Assembly: GCA_036346225.1 (NCBI GenBank)
Contig: JARFIW010000453.1
Span: 3,100,001 to 3,164,000 of the forward strand
Direction of reading: 5' to 3'
Source: Platerodrilus igneus
Taxonomy: Eukaryota > Arthropoda > Insecta > Coleoptera > Lycidae
DNA length: 64,000 nt
Shown one piece after another: positions 31,206 through 41,419 of the stretch (positions within the stretch are counted from its first letter, which is position 1; every line of letters begins with the position of its first letter). The notes beneath the pieces are model-generated. The model did not search any database, had not been told where the DNA came from, and worked only from the letters and a program-made list of their open reading frames with translations. Made by a program: the position numbers and the translations under genes.

Positions 31206-33094
31206 TGATATGGGAGTCCAGCTAGTCGAGAGGTTTGAAAGGCACGTTGTCTTAAGATTTCCAAAATGGAAGGTCGAAAAAGCTTTTCTTTGGCGGTTAA
31301 TTCAAGATAATGTTTTATAGGTTTATATTGAAGTGGTCGTTTAAGGTAATCTGATTACATCTTTGTAATCAGAGCGTTGTTTTGAATTGATGTTGATATT
31401 TATTGTAAAACCGTTAGTGATTTAATCATTGAAGGAAATGTTTGCGTTGCCTGTTGTTTTGGCTTAGAATTTGATGTCAGTTGCTTTATATATAAATGAG
31501 TTTGTTTTTCTTAATATCTAAATCAAGGCAAACTAATATTTATTTATTTGAAATAATGTTTATTTAGTATTTAATACGGAGTTGTAACTCCAATAGCTTT
31601 TCACCTGTTACCGAATCAATAGCAAATGTACCCTTACTGTGATTGTACCCGCAATTTGTACCAACACCATCCTTCAATTTATTAAATCAAATTGTTAAGC
31701 AGATTTGAATATGAACAGGATTATATTTCTATGTTATATCTGTTTTGATTTTACAATAGTAATTGAATTTAACCACAAAGTTGTGTATATTTTTTTGTTT
31801 ATTACTTGTAATGCCACGTGTTAAATTATTCAATAGGTATGTTTTAACCGATGCTGTCATAATGAATAACTTTTAACGTTTGCTCACTAGATTTAATATA
31901 TTTTAAATAACCTGCTTTTATATAAACATTTAACGCCTGAATCTGGGATTGTATTTTGTGCTATAGAATCTTGATATGTTTTGCTGCCTACATGTTTTAT
32001 AATATTTGATATTTCTGATGCATTTGACTTTTTTATTCTATGTAATTGTTTTATTTTTAGCATATTAATCATATATTAAACTGCATCTCTCATATTTCGG
32101 TTTAAACGTAATTATATAATTTTTTGTTTTGTATATCCTATTATCTAGCCGACGTTCCTATATAATTAACTAGTATTTAACATTTGTGATAATTGTTGAG
32201 ATGCAATTAAATTGAACCTCTGGTATGACCGACCTTCACGTGCCTTACGCGTTTACATTTATGACTATATTGGAGATAGTCAATTAAATAACCAGCGCTT
32301 TTTTAACTATGCGCACTCATACCATAGATTCATTTCAGCGATTCATGTCGTCTTGTCAATGTACTTGTAATTGTACTTTTGCAAATAATAGGAAGTCGGC
32401 TAGCTTTTGTGAAATATTTTGTAACACGGGCTGGAAGCTGTTAATGTATGTATGTGGGCGCGTGTGATCGAGCCTTGTCGAATATTATTAACATTTTATG
32501 TCCGTGCGGGGTGGAACATTGGTAGTCAAGGTGCAGGTCATCTTCCTGGTGTCACCCTTCTTCAACTTTGGCTGGGTAGTATTGGCCTCGCCGACCTCAG
32601 TACATACCAGAAAAGACTAGCTGGTTTACACTAACGTTTCTTCAGTTTGCACGTGAGATATGCCTGGGTAACAGTTCACATCCCGTTAAATTTAATGTTG
32701 GTGATCTGGGTACCTGTACGTTACGCGCCCTTGTCGAGATGTGCCAAATGCAGTTGAAAGTGTGAGGGCAGTTTGGGGTTTTCTCTGCCGTGCTCTTTCC
32801 CCAATCGCTCAGATTGAGTACGGCACTGTTTGCTTTTTATGCCAATGTCATATTTATTTTATGCCAATGACCTATTTAGGGTTTATTATTTTAATTAAAA
32901 TTTAGTTAGGCAAATACTGTAGTTTTATTTCAAACCTTCCCGCCTTAACGCCATCTTCCCAGTGAGAATTTGGGTTACATTATAACAACACAGTTTAGGT
33001 GTCGTCGAGCCACTGCCACTAGATGTTAGATCATGGAGCCCGGTGTGCCGTTCATAGAGGGTGTTTGGTCAGCCTTCGGATCGGTTACACTACA
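31206..33094 (+). repeat. 3' LTR (BEL/Pao)
   Basis: Partner of the 5' LTR. It ends 'TACACTACA' at 33094, after which LINE sequence resumes within about 20 bp. Confidence 0.85.
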
Positions 33095-33109
33095 TAAGTA
33101 AGATATACG

Positions 33110-33480
33110 TAGAAAACAAAAATAAGATAGGAGAAATAGAAAGATGAGTCACGTTGAAAGGCATTGGGGAATAGTGCGGGATATACTATTAGTAGAGATA
33201 GAAAAAAATAGAAGTGGAGGTAGACTTAGATCTAGATTAGACTATTGCCCGCAGATAGTGAAAAATGTTGGCTGTGTAAACATTCAGTAAAGCATGAAGC
33301 TAGAAGCAGAAAAGGAAAAGAGAGAGGTAGAGGTAGACCTAATTAGACTGTTGTACACAGATAGTAAAAGATGTGGGCTGTGGGAATTTCAGGGATATGT
33401 GTACGTTTTCTAAGAATAGGAAGCAATAGAAGTACGCGTCCAAATAGTTCTAGGACTGAAGACCTAATAGTGAGGATTAG
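33110..33480 (+). pseudogene. RTE-like LINE 3' end (right half)
   Basis: Contains 'MSHVERHWGIVRDILLVEIE' and 'DYCPQIVKNVGC', matching the family's final 'IGHVLRHxGLLxxILEGxIxGxRxRGRPRxxYxxQIxxDVG' block. It is followed by the same 3' tail as at 54780-54860 (shared 'GAAATTTCAGGGA' and '...GAC(T/G)GAAGACCTA'-type text). It continues the LINE interrupted at about 28070. Confidence 0.75.
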
Positions 33481-34026
33481 TGTGTAGGTGTCGTCAATGT
33501 TAGTGGTTGAATCTTATTTCAAATATCAAAAACAATGTAATTTATCAATGCACTTTGTAGCGGTTGCATACAGAAGCTGCATATATTGACAAAACCTACA
33601 CACTAGAGTTATTACAAATAGTAATTAAAACTGAGCTAGGGTTTTGATCATTTTAATAGACCATTATTAAATTGTGTAATTGATGCTTTAACTATTTAAG
33701 GTTCTATAAGTATTATGTGTGCGTGCAATTGTCAAGTTTTTATATCACTATTAAATGGTTTTTTTAATATTTATTTCAATTTTATTCGTTTAATAATGAC
33801 ATACGATGTTTTCAGAGAAAACTGTTCAAGGTTGTACTATGTATTTTGCTATAATAATTTACAATTGCAATAAAAAAAGCTGTAAGAAAAGAAGGTTCAT
33901 AGCCGTGAATAGTAATTACTCTTACACCTTACATCACATCTTGTGGTATACATATAGCTAAGTACTTCTGAAACAGACAAACAGTACCAAGTATTCAGAA
34001 AGACCACATTTACAAAAAACAGTGAA
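33481..34026. other. AT-rich DNA upstream of the second takeout gene
   Basis: No element or gene recognised. The promoter of the gene starting at 34027 should lie here. A weak TATACATATA (near 33950) is some 35-40 bp before a TTCAGA, but the match is poor. Confidence 0.4.
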
Positions 34027-34445
34027 ATGTTATCAAGAAAATATTTTTTAATATTTTTGAGTTGCTTTAGTTTTGCAACTAGCATTGATTTACGTAAGTG
34101 TTTAAACTGTATTATCATCTGATTTTATTATTTTGGTTTTAGCTGCGGATATTAAAAAATGTAGCTTATCGTCTAATACTAAAATTTTTAGTGCGTGCAT
34201 ATTAGATGCTATTAGTTTAACAATTCCTAAATTAGAAAAAGGTACGATTGCGTTTAAACAATTGACCGTATCCCAATAATGCAGAAAATTATTATAGGTC
34301 TGCCTGAGTTAGGAATTGAATCTTGTCAACCTATGAAACTAGGCAATTTTAGTGTAAATGAAGGTACTGGAATAGTGCATGTAGTACAAAACTATCAAAA
34401 CGCTGAATTGTTTAACGTTGTTCATTTGAAGATTCAAAAACTAAG
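34027..34445 (+). CDS. N-terminal three exons of a takeout/JHBP-family gene
   Basis: Exon 1 (34027-34093) encodes a signal peptide, 'MLSRKYFLIFLSCFSFATS', and ends at a donor C|GTAAGT. Exon 2 (34143-34241) follows TTTTAG and gives 'PADIKKCSLSSNTKIFSACI', with the two conserved cysteines of the family. Exon 3 (34298-34445) follows a 56-bp intron ending TTATTATAG and gives 'LPELGIESCQPMKLGNFSVN' and 'GTGIVHVVQNYQNAELFNVV', like the family's 'PELGIPxLDPLxIP...GTGxxxxxxxxxxxxIxGL'. It ends at AAG|GTATGT. Codon phases agree at both junctions and there is no stop within the exons. About 104 of the usual ~240 residues are covered. The next exon is not recognisable before the transposon that begins about 100 bp downstream. 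Secreted small-molecule carrier; whether the gene is complete beyond this point is unknown. Confidence 0.85.
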
Positions 34446-34542
34446 GTATGTGAATGTTTGGCAGGTTGTGAGTTCTGCTGACTTAACTAACACATTGGAA
34501 AATTAACGTTTAATTGTCTTAATATTTGTGGAAACTTTAACT

Positions 34543-35423
34543 GGAACAAGTTCTGTAACATAATAAATAAAGGCTTGTCGCAAAATTCCTGAAACAAGTC
34601 AATTTTTATTTTCAATGGACCATATTACGAAGAGGTTTGTTTATTTTTTTAAATTATCTACGATGTTGCAGCAACTCTAACTTTTTTAAATGGAAAAATA
34701 TGTTGATTAATTTTTTATCTTAAGCTTTTTCAATTACAAATGTAATTACATATTTCTTTCTAAACTTTAATAAGCAATGTGTTGGAAAACGTAAAATAAG
34801 AAAATATTTTCTTAAACCAGATAAATGTACACTGTTTCTTACTCAAAATGTACGGAGCTATCCCAACGAAGTGTTTCCAAATAGGCGGATTGGAAGGAGG
34901 GGCCCAATTAAGTGGTCAGCAAGATTACCCGAACTTACCCTATTAGATTCTTTTTATGGGGATATCTAGAAAACAAGGTTTATGCTCCTAAATCAAGCGA
35001 CATCACCGAGCTTCAACAGAGAATCAGGGATGAAATTAAACAAGTAACGCCCGAAGTGCTAATAAATGTTCGAAATGCTTGTTATTATTGATTAGGGTAT
35101 TGTCAGCAACAACACGGAGGGCACTTTGAACATTTTTTGCATTAAAGTAGTTTCAGAAAACATTTCTTTATTCTTTTACGACGCTTGTAAAAAGTAACAA
35201 AAAAATACGTAATTGTATTTGTAATTGAAAAAGCTTTAAGATATAAATTAATCAACCTAGAATTTCATTTAAAAAGAAAACGTAGGTGTTGCTGCATACC
35301 TCCTCAGATGATTAGAAAAATAAACAAACCTTTTTATACTATGCCCCATTGAAAATAATAATTGACATGTTTCAGAAATTTTGCAACAAACATTTATTTG
35401 TTAAGTTGCAGAATTTGTTCCAC
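34543..35423. mobile_element. Tc1/mariner-type element with ~200-bp terminal inverted repeats
   Basis: The left arm (34543-34756) and right arm (35203-35423) are inverted copies with matching landmarks: 'GCAAAATTCCTGAAAC' versus 'GTTTCAGAAATTTTGC', 'TTTTCAATGG' versus 'CCATTGAAAA', 'GGTTTGTTTATTTTT' versus 'AAAATAAACAAACC', and 'AAGCTTTTTCAATTACAAAT' versus 'ATTTGTAATTGAAAAAGCTT'. Between them is a transposase remnant. Weak similarity may extend about 40 bp outside the left arm. It lies directly after takeout exon 3, possibly inside the gene's next intron. Confidence 0.8.
34858..35150 (+). pseudogene. Transposase C-terminal remnant (DUF4817-type Tc1/mariner)
   Basis: Across small shifts the + strand gives 'FFLWGYLENKVYAPKSSDIT', 'ELQQRIRDEIKQVTPEVLIN' and a 'GGHFEHF' end, matching the third catalytic region (...P-D-L-T-P-L-D-F-F-L-W-G) and the C-terminal helices of this group. 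A degraded 'FPNRWIG..GPI.WSARSP' precedes it near 34875. Everything N-terminal to the third catalytic Asp region is gone. Confidence 0.75.
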
Positions 35424-35896
35424 TTTAAAAATTATTTTACAATTTAACTGTTCAATTTTTAAACCATTTATCGCTTTTATGATTACTAAATTTTATTTTT
35501 CTATAGTTCCAAATTTTAAGTACGTTTTTTATGGCTGCTTTACGTCACTCCCAATAATTAGAAGAATGTATATCAGAAAAAAGTATCATTTTGAAATTTT
35601 AGCTTCTTTAAAAAATTATTTGCCACGCAATTCCCCACAATCTCTATTTTTCCATAAACAGAACCATCTTTCCATTGTTATTATTTCTCATCTAACATCC
35701 AACGCTCCCTAAACACCCAAAGTTGTTGCAGCAGTTGATCACAAACTACTACCTTTTAAGGAGTTTGGATTACATATCTATAAATCTGCGTTTTGAGTCG
35801 CGCGATCCTCTAGTATAAATAAGTCTGTTGATTCGATAAAAATTCCGGCCTGCGAGCACTTTTGAGCCAAAGGAAAAATGTTCCTAGAATTCATTC
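35424..35896. other. No recognisable feature
   Basis: Contains an open frame at 35362-35712 that overlaps the right TIR and has no recognisable domain. Otherwise AT-rich. Confidence 0.4.
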
Positions 35897-37430
35897 ATTC
35901 ATTCATTACAAATGCAACTAAGTTCTTTTTGGAACAAATTTTTCTACGTTTGTGTAAATTAGTTTTGCGTAAAGGCGATTTACAACGACCTTAGAGATGG
36001 GCTCGATCTGATTTTTGCGTTCAGCTCGGATCGGATCGAGCTCGAAAAATATCCAGATCGGATCGAAGATCGGATCATAAAAAATCTCTAGATCGGATCG
36101 AATATCGGATCGAATTTGATCCGATCTACGATCGATTATTAAATGCTCCCTAACTCTATGACTACCTCATCCAGAAACTTATTATAATTTTGCATCATTT
36201 TTTAAGTTCTCTTGGGCCTCCTATCCTGCAAGAACAAGTAGTGTGAAATAAAAAAAAATGCAATCAGAAAAAATATTAATTTTCATTATCCTACATATTT
36301 ATCATTTATTTATTTAATAAAATAACCAACACCCGTATGTCCAAAAAGAGGCGACAAAAAGAATCGATTATAGAATAACACTACACTACAGTCCCTATCA
36401 ACAAATATTTACAAAATAATTTTTAATACAATGTTTAAATATAACTAAATACTGATAAAAATTCCTGCCTGCGAGAATTGTAGCTTTTAAGTTCATTACA
36501 AATGCAACTAAGTTCTTTTTGGAACAAATTTTTCTATGTTCATATAAATTGGTTCTGCGTAAAGGCGATTTACAACGACCGCTAGAGATAGACCCGATCC
36601 GATTTTTGCGTTCAGCTCGGATCGGATCGAGCTCGAAAAATATCCAGATCGGCTCGAAGATCGGATCGTATAAAAAATCTCTGGATTGGATCGAATATCG
36701 GATCTAATTTGATTTTTTAAATTCTCTTGGGCTTCTTATCCGGCAGGAACAAGTAGAGTGAAAAAAAATGCAATTAGAAAAAATATTAATTTTCAATATC
36801 CTACACATTTATCCATTTATTTATTTAATAAAGTATCCAAGAACAGGTCACAAAAAAATTGATTATAGAATAACACATAACACTACAGTCCCTATCAACA
36901 AATATTTACAAAATAATTTTTAATACAATGTTTAAATATAACTAAATACTGATAAAAATTCCTGCCTGCGAGAATTGTAGCTTTTAAGTTCATTACAAAT
37001 GCAACTAAGTTCTTTTTGGAACAAATTTTTCTATGTTCATATAAATTGGTTCTGCGTAAAGGCGATTTACAACGACCGCTAGAGATAGACCCGATCCGAT
37101 TTTTGCGTTCAGCTCGGATCGGATCGAGCTCGAAAAATATCCAGATCGGCTCGAAGATCGGATCGTATAAAAAATCTCTGGATTGGATCGAATATCGGAT
37201 CTAATTTGATTTTTTAAATTCTCTTGGGCTTCTTATCCGGCAGGAACAAGTAGAGTGAAAAAAAATGCAATTAGAAAAAATATTAATTTTCAATATCCTA
37301 CACATTTATCCATTTATTTATTTAATAAAGTATCCAAGAACAGGTCACAAAAAAATTGATTATAGAATAACACATAACACTACAGTCCCTATCAACAAAT
37401 ATTTACAAAATAATTTTTAATACAATGCCT
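35897..37430. repeat. Three-unit tandem repeat with GATC-rich cores (units ~589 and 497 bp)
   Basis: Units start around 35902, 36493 and 36990 (landmark GCGTAAAGGCGATTTACAAC at 35968, 36557 and 37054). Units 2 and 3 look identical over the full 497-bp period. Unit 1 is diverged. Each has a core dense in GATCGGATCGA and GAGCTCGA motifs that is partly palindromic. The core begins TAGAGAT(G/A)G(G/A)C, reminiscent of hAT element ends, but no matching right end or transposase is adjacent. Confidence 0.9.
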
Positions 37431-38989
37431 AAATATTACTAAATACTGATAATCAGGTATATATCTCTAAATTAGCTATAGCCTTTTTAATTACGTTAAG
37501 GGATTTTTCCTATTAGGGTTTTTTTTGTGACCAGCTGAAAGGCACAAGAAAGTTTTACGAAGATTTCCAGTAAGTGTATAGAGCCCACGGCAAGTTTCGG
37601 TAGAAAATGGCTCGTAGATGAGGAAACCTCAAAAGGCTAAGCGGCTAGCCGAACTATTTGCTGTGGGTAGAACATGAGCTGTGGGTCGGGGTTGGACTGC
37701 GACCAAAAATGTAAAGAATATGGCGCCACCGAATTTTTGTATACGAAGAAGACCTTACTTAAGTCCCTTGTATAAGGCGAATGCGGAAACCTTTACTCAA
37801 TTACCGCTATACAATATATTACTAAAACACAATCCCTAAAGTTTCTTACCTTATGGCTTGACTTTGACCTTTATAGATGCACTGCTACACCTGTGAACAG
37901 ATTAAAACAAAGATAGCACTGTTTGTGCATTTATATCCAAAATTTAATAATTAATTCGAATCAACCTTCATTCATTCCAATTAATAAGGATAGTCTTGAC
38001 CAAATAAAAATCTATTCCTTCAGTATTTAGTAAGTTATTTATAAGACATCTTTTTTCTTTAATATAAGTTTGATCAAATTAAATTATAGAAAGATATGTA
38101 CATAAGTACTTGATGTTCATCCGATGGAAAAATACTTGCTAGGTATATGGGCCATACCCGGAATTATAATTGATGATATATAATTCGCTTGTTTCAACAA
38201 CCAAAATACAGGAAATCTCCAATTCCATACAACCAAATTAGCTGCATACTGAAATTCCAAACAGCATCACAGCGTCCATATTAAATAATTGATGCACGCC
38301 AAATCGACATTTGTACAAAGGTTAACTTCACTAAATACTGATAAGTTTCATTTCTTGTCCAAATACAATAGTTATATTTCTTAAATTTTTCCTAAATTTA
38401 CCTAAATTTTCCTAAGTTTTTCTAAGTTTTCCTAACTTGCACTAAATATATTGATTTAGTAAGACTATAAATTCAGTACTACTTACTGTTAACCAAAGGC
38501 CATTCAAACAAAATAACGTCTCGTCATCTGCGAGCTAATTCCAGCAAGTGTGGACATCAAAAGTGCGTGTCGCCGAGACGATAACATTTTAAGAAAACAG
38601 TTTTTGATTTTCTGATGCTTCCAACATGTGGACTGAATTAACGTCATCGTCCTAGCGTTCAAGGAACAATTGACCTCTTCTGACGACAGCTGAGTTGGAA
38701 GTCATAATATGACGCGGGTTGCCGCCTGACATCAAGCTTAATATTACAATCGTCTAACAGAGGGAACTCTTATGATGACATTAACAAAAGACATCTTTTG
38801 TCACCGCATAATTTAAAATTTTACACTTTCGAATTGAAAGCTAATATTGTTTTCGACAATATGTAATATGTATTTCGTAGATTGTGTAGCATTATTATAC
38901 TTAAGTTGGTTGTTAATAAATTAAATAGGTTAGATACCTGTAGAAATATTATCAGAAAATAAAATTGTTACATAGCAATGTGTTCTGTA
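37431..38989. other. No recognisable gene
   Basis: AT-rich spacer with short internal repeats of the form CCTAAATTTT / CCTAAGTTTT at 38388-38445. No coding motif recognised. Confidence 0.5.
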
Positions 38990-39215
38990 ACCAAGAATTA
39001 AGACAAAAAGTCTTCAGGCAGATTCATTGTTTAACCTGCTACATTTTATTGAAATAATGGGTTCCGCCTTAGATAAAAGACGTTTTGCAGGCACGGATGT
39101 GACAGTGATGTTGAAAAGATCCCTAGTCATTCCAGTCAGGGTCGGAAACCTTGTTGCATGGGTTCTCCACCAGTTCAAGATATCTTCATGCTTTTTCATT
39201 ATCTGGCATTATTAG
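38990..39215 (-). pseudogene. hAT transposase C-terminal dimerisation domain
   Basis: The minus strand gives 'EDILNWWRTHATRFPTLTGM', 'DLFNITVTSVPAKRLLSKAE' and 'IISIKCSRLNNESA'. This matches the hAT C-terminal signature L-x-W-W...F-P-x-L-x-x-M-A-R-D-x-L-x-I-x-x-T-S-V-x-S-E-R-x-F-S-x-A...R-x-R-L. Changes such as A-K-R-L-L for S-E-R-x-F suggest decay. The rest of the transposase is absent. Confidence 0.88.
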
Positions 39216-39240
39216 ACTTTTCTTTTTAAGACGATCTAGG

Positions 39241-39265
39241 AAATGTTACAACAGTTGTTACATTT
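39241..39265. repeat. Near-perfect 25-bp palindrome
   Basis: AAATGTTACAAC, one base, GTTGTTACATTT, with one mismatch between arms. It abuts the tRNA-like unit. Confidence 0.7.
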
Positions 39266-39269
39266 TTCA

Positions 39270-39347
39270 AGCGGACCGGGTCGGGATTTGAACCCGAGAC
39301 TTTGGGCATAGTAGTCACACGCACTCCAACTTCACCACGTAGCCGCC
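39270..39347 (-). ncRNA. tRNA-like sequence, probably a tRNA-derived SINE head
   Basis: On the minus strand TGGTGAAGTTGG is a perfect A box and GGTTCAAATCC a perfect B box, about 31 bp apart. The T arm (TCGGG-TTCAAAT-CCCGA) pairs fully. The seven bases before the A box (GGCTACG) do not pair with those after the T arm (CCCGGTC), and the anticodon stem is poor. It is therefore not a functional tRNA. Pol III promoter elements would suit a SINE. Confidence 0.6.
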
Positions 39348-39352
39348 ACTAC

Positions 39353-40904
39353 ACCAAATACCACAAAAATAGAGATTAGGGGTAGAATAGAAATAAAAAA
39401 GAATTTGGTATCGGGCTAGCTCAAAAACGTCGTAGAAGGGGATGGGTGCTATAGAAAAAAAATTGGAAACCTCTACAAGTATTTTATTTATTAACTGATA
39501 GTAAAACAAGTACGAAATCAAGCGGAATATTTATATAACGTTACACACAACATTTACATCATCGTCCTGTCAACATAACGAAAATAAAAATGTCACTCAC
39601 ATATAACACAACATAAACATATGTAAGCAAATATAAAATCTTAGAATTTAAATAATATGTACATATATACTCACTTAACGCTTCAAACCCTAAATATATA
39701 CAAGAAAAAAAGCATTAACATAAAATTTACAGTATTTCTACCTGCTCTTTAAAGAGCACTTTAAAAATTTAGAACATAAGCCTAACTGAAGTGAATTAAA
39801 TGTGAAACTTAATATAGATCATTAATAGTGAACAATTTGTGAAGCATTTAGTAAATCTTAGTTTTAAAATAAGTAAAAGTTGCTCTACTCGAGCGTCGGT
39901 TTTATATTACTTGTAACTAGAAAACAGCCACGCAAGCACTTGTGCACAGAAAAGAGAAAGTAAATTTTAACACACAGTCGGTAGTCGATTGTGCAACACG
40001 AACAAGAAAAACTACAGCACTTACGTGGTTATCAATCGGCAAAGGAAGTGTCTATATTGCATAGCAGCATCAAAGAAAGAGAAACAAAACAGAATGCCTG
40101 TACCTTAGTAAATGTGGTTTTCTACCACTGGTACCATAGCAGATTGGAAACTGCGTATTATATTTGCCAACGGACTATATAAAACAATTTCACTTTGACT
40201 AACTTTGTCCCTACAGAAGTAAATCCATCTAACAAGAAGGAATATTAATTAGCAATGCGACTTACCGGGCTCCTTTATGAAAAAAGAGCTCGGTGTGGCA
40301 CAGCCTGCTTTCAAAGTACGGTCTGTATTTATAAAAAAAGAACCACATTGGGAGCAAGGTGTTTGACTTTCAAAAATACCTCCGAAAGATCAAGTGTAAA
40401 ACATTTTTAGACAGCACCTGCAGAAGTATACCAGCTGTAAAACACAGCTAGCAAACAAAGTAAAAACCTAAAGGCTACAAGAATTGTTAACAAAGAAGAG
40501 ACAATCTTATTGCTTTGGGCACCTGCACAGCTGCAAGATAACAGCAGAACGCATGATGGAAGTATATACTCGGTATAGATAACAAACCCATTCCAAGTGC
40601 TCATTTACTAAGCAGGTGAATAAGACCGCCTTTCAAAGAAAACCATAAATGTATGTACAGCGTGGTTGAATTTGTATTCACTGCATGTGGTAGTTCATAT
40701 TTGTAGCAACTTTGTAAGGTAAAGTTGCTAAGCACATGTTTGTTTTCTGAGGCAAAATATTATAGAGTAAGTACTTGAAGATATTTTATAAAACAACACT
40801 AATTTTTCTTGGAAGGCAATCGGGCTTATTGATCTATAACTTTTATGAATTATTTAGAAATTTCAGGGCGTTTTAAATAAAAGTAGTATCAATGCAGAAA
40901 AGAT
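39353..40904. other. No recognisable gene
   Basis: AT-rich, with only short open frames lacking recognisable domains. A small GC hairpin (CCGGGCTC...GAGCTCGG) lies near 40268-40296. Confidence 0.5.
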
Positions 40905-41350
40905 CGCTTGTTGAATTTTACCGTAACGCAATTACTGCAGTTCGTTACACAAACATGGTTATGACATTTTTTTAAGCAAGTACTGGTTTAGTTTCCAGAG
41001 ATTTCATGGCTCCAGCAAGACGGTGCTACCAGTCATACTGCTCGTATGTCTATTACTGTTTTGACTGAACTTTTTCCGTATTATATCATATCCAGAAATA
41101 AAGACATTATTTATCCGGTTATATCGCTTGATTTGTTCACATACAACTTTGGGGTTGGCTAAAGCGCAAGGTGTACGTTAAGCGACCACAAACTGAAACT
41201 AAAAATTCAAGAAGAAATTGCACGTATTACACCGGAAATGTTACAACGAGTAATGGAAAAATTTGAAATAGGACTACAAGAATACGTACATCGTAATGAT
41301 GTCGACCTGTCAAGTATTGCTAGTATTGCTTTTAAAAATGGCAAGTCTAA
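40905..41350 (+). pseudogene. Transposase remnant (DUF4817-type Tc1/mariner), middle and C-terminus
   Basis: Across shifts: 'NAITAVRYTNMVMTFF', then 'QQDGATSHTARMSITVLTEL' (second catalytic Asp, about 41012-41060), 'HIQLWGWLKRKVYVKRPQ' (region of the third Asp, which is itself lost), 'IQEEIARITPEMLQRVMEKF' and 'LQEYVHRNDVDLSSIA'. Same superfamily group as the copies at 7515 and 57189, but a distinct lineage. No terminal repeats found. Confidence 0.75.
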
Positions 41351-41419
41351 CTTAACAAATAATGTAGAAACATTAATGCTAAAGTAAATACTTCTGTAGA
41401 TACAGTAGTTTTAAATTTT

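Larger units (their letters stand above)
28224..33094 (+). mobile_element. BEL/Pao LTR retrotransposon with ~1.9-kb LTRs and almost no interior
   Basis: Two long direct repeats (28224-30164 and 31206-33094) flank about 1 kb. The first ends 'TCGGCTACACTACA' and is followed by a BEL/Pao-type leader; the second ends 'TCGGTTACACTACA'. The interior has no intact gag or pol. This is a deletion derivative or non-autonomous element, inserted in an RTE-like LINE. No target duplication could be matched. Confidence 0.85.

Noticed and set aside
2873..34445. A single takeout gene spanning both pieces
   Set aside because: The C-terminal exon lies upstream of the N-terminal exons on the same strand, which cis-splicing cannot join.
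39270..39347. Functional tRNA gene on the minus strand
   Set aside because: The A and B boxes and T arm are perfect, but the acceptor and anticodon stems do not pair, so it was called tRNA-derived.
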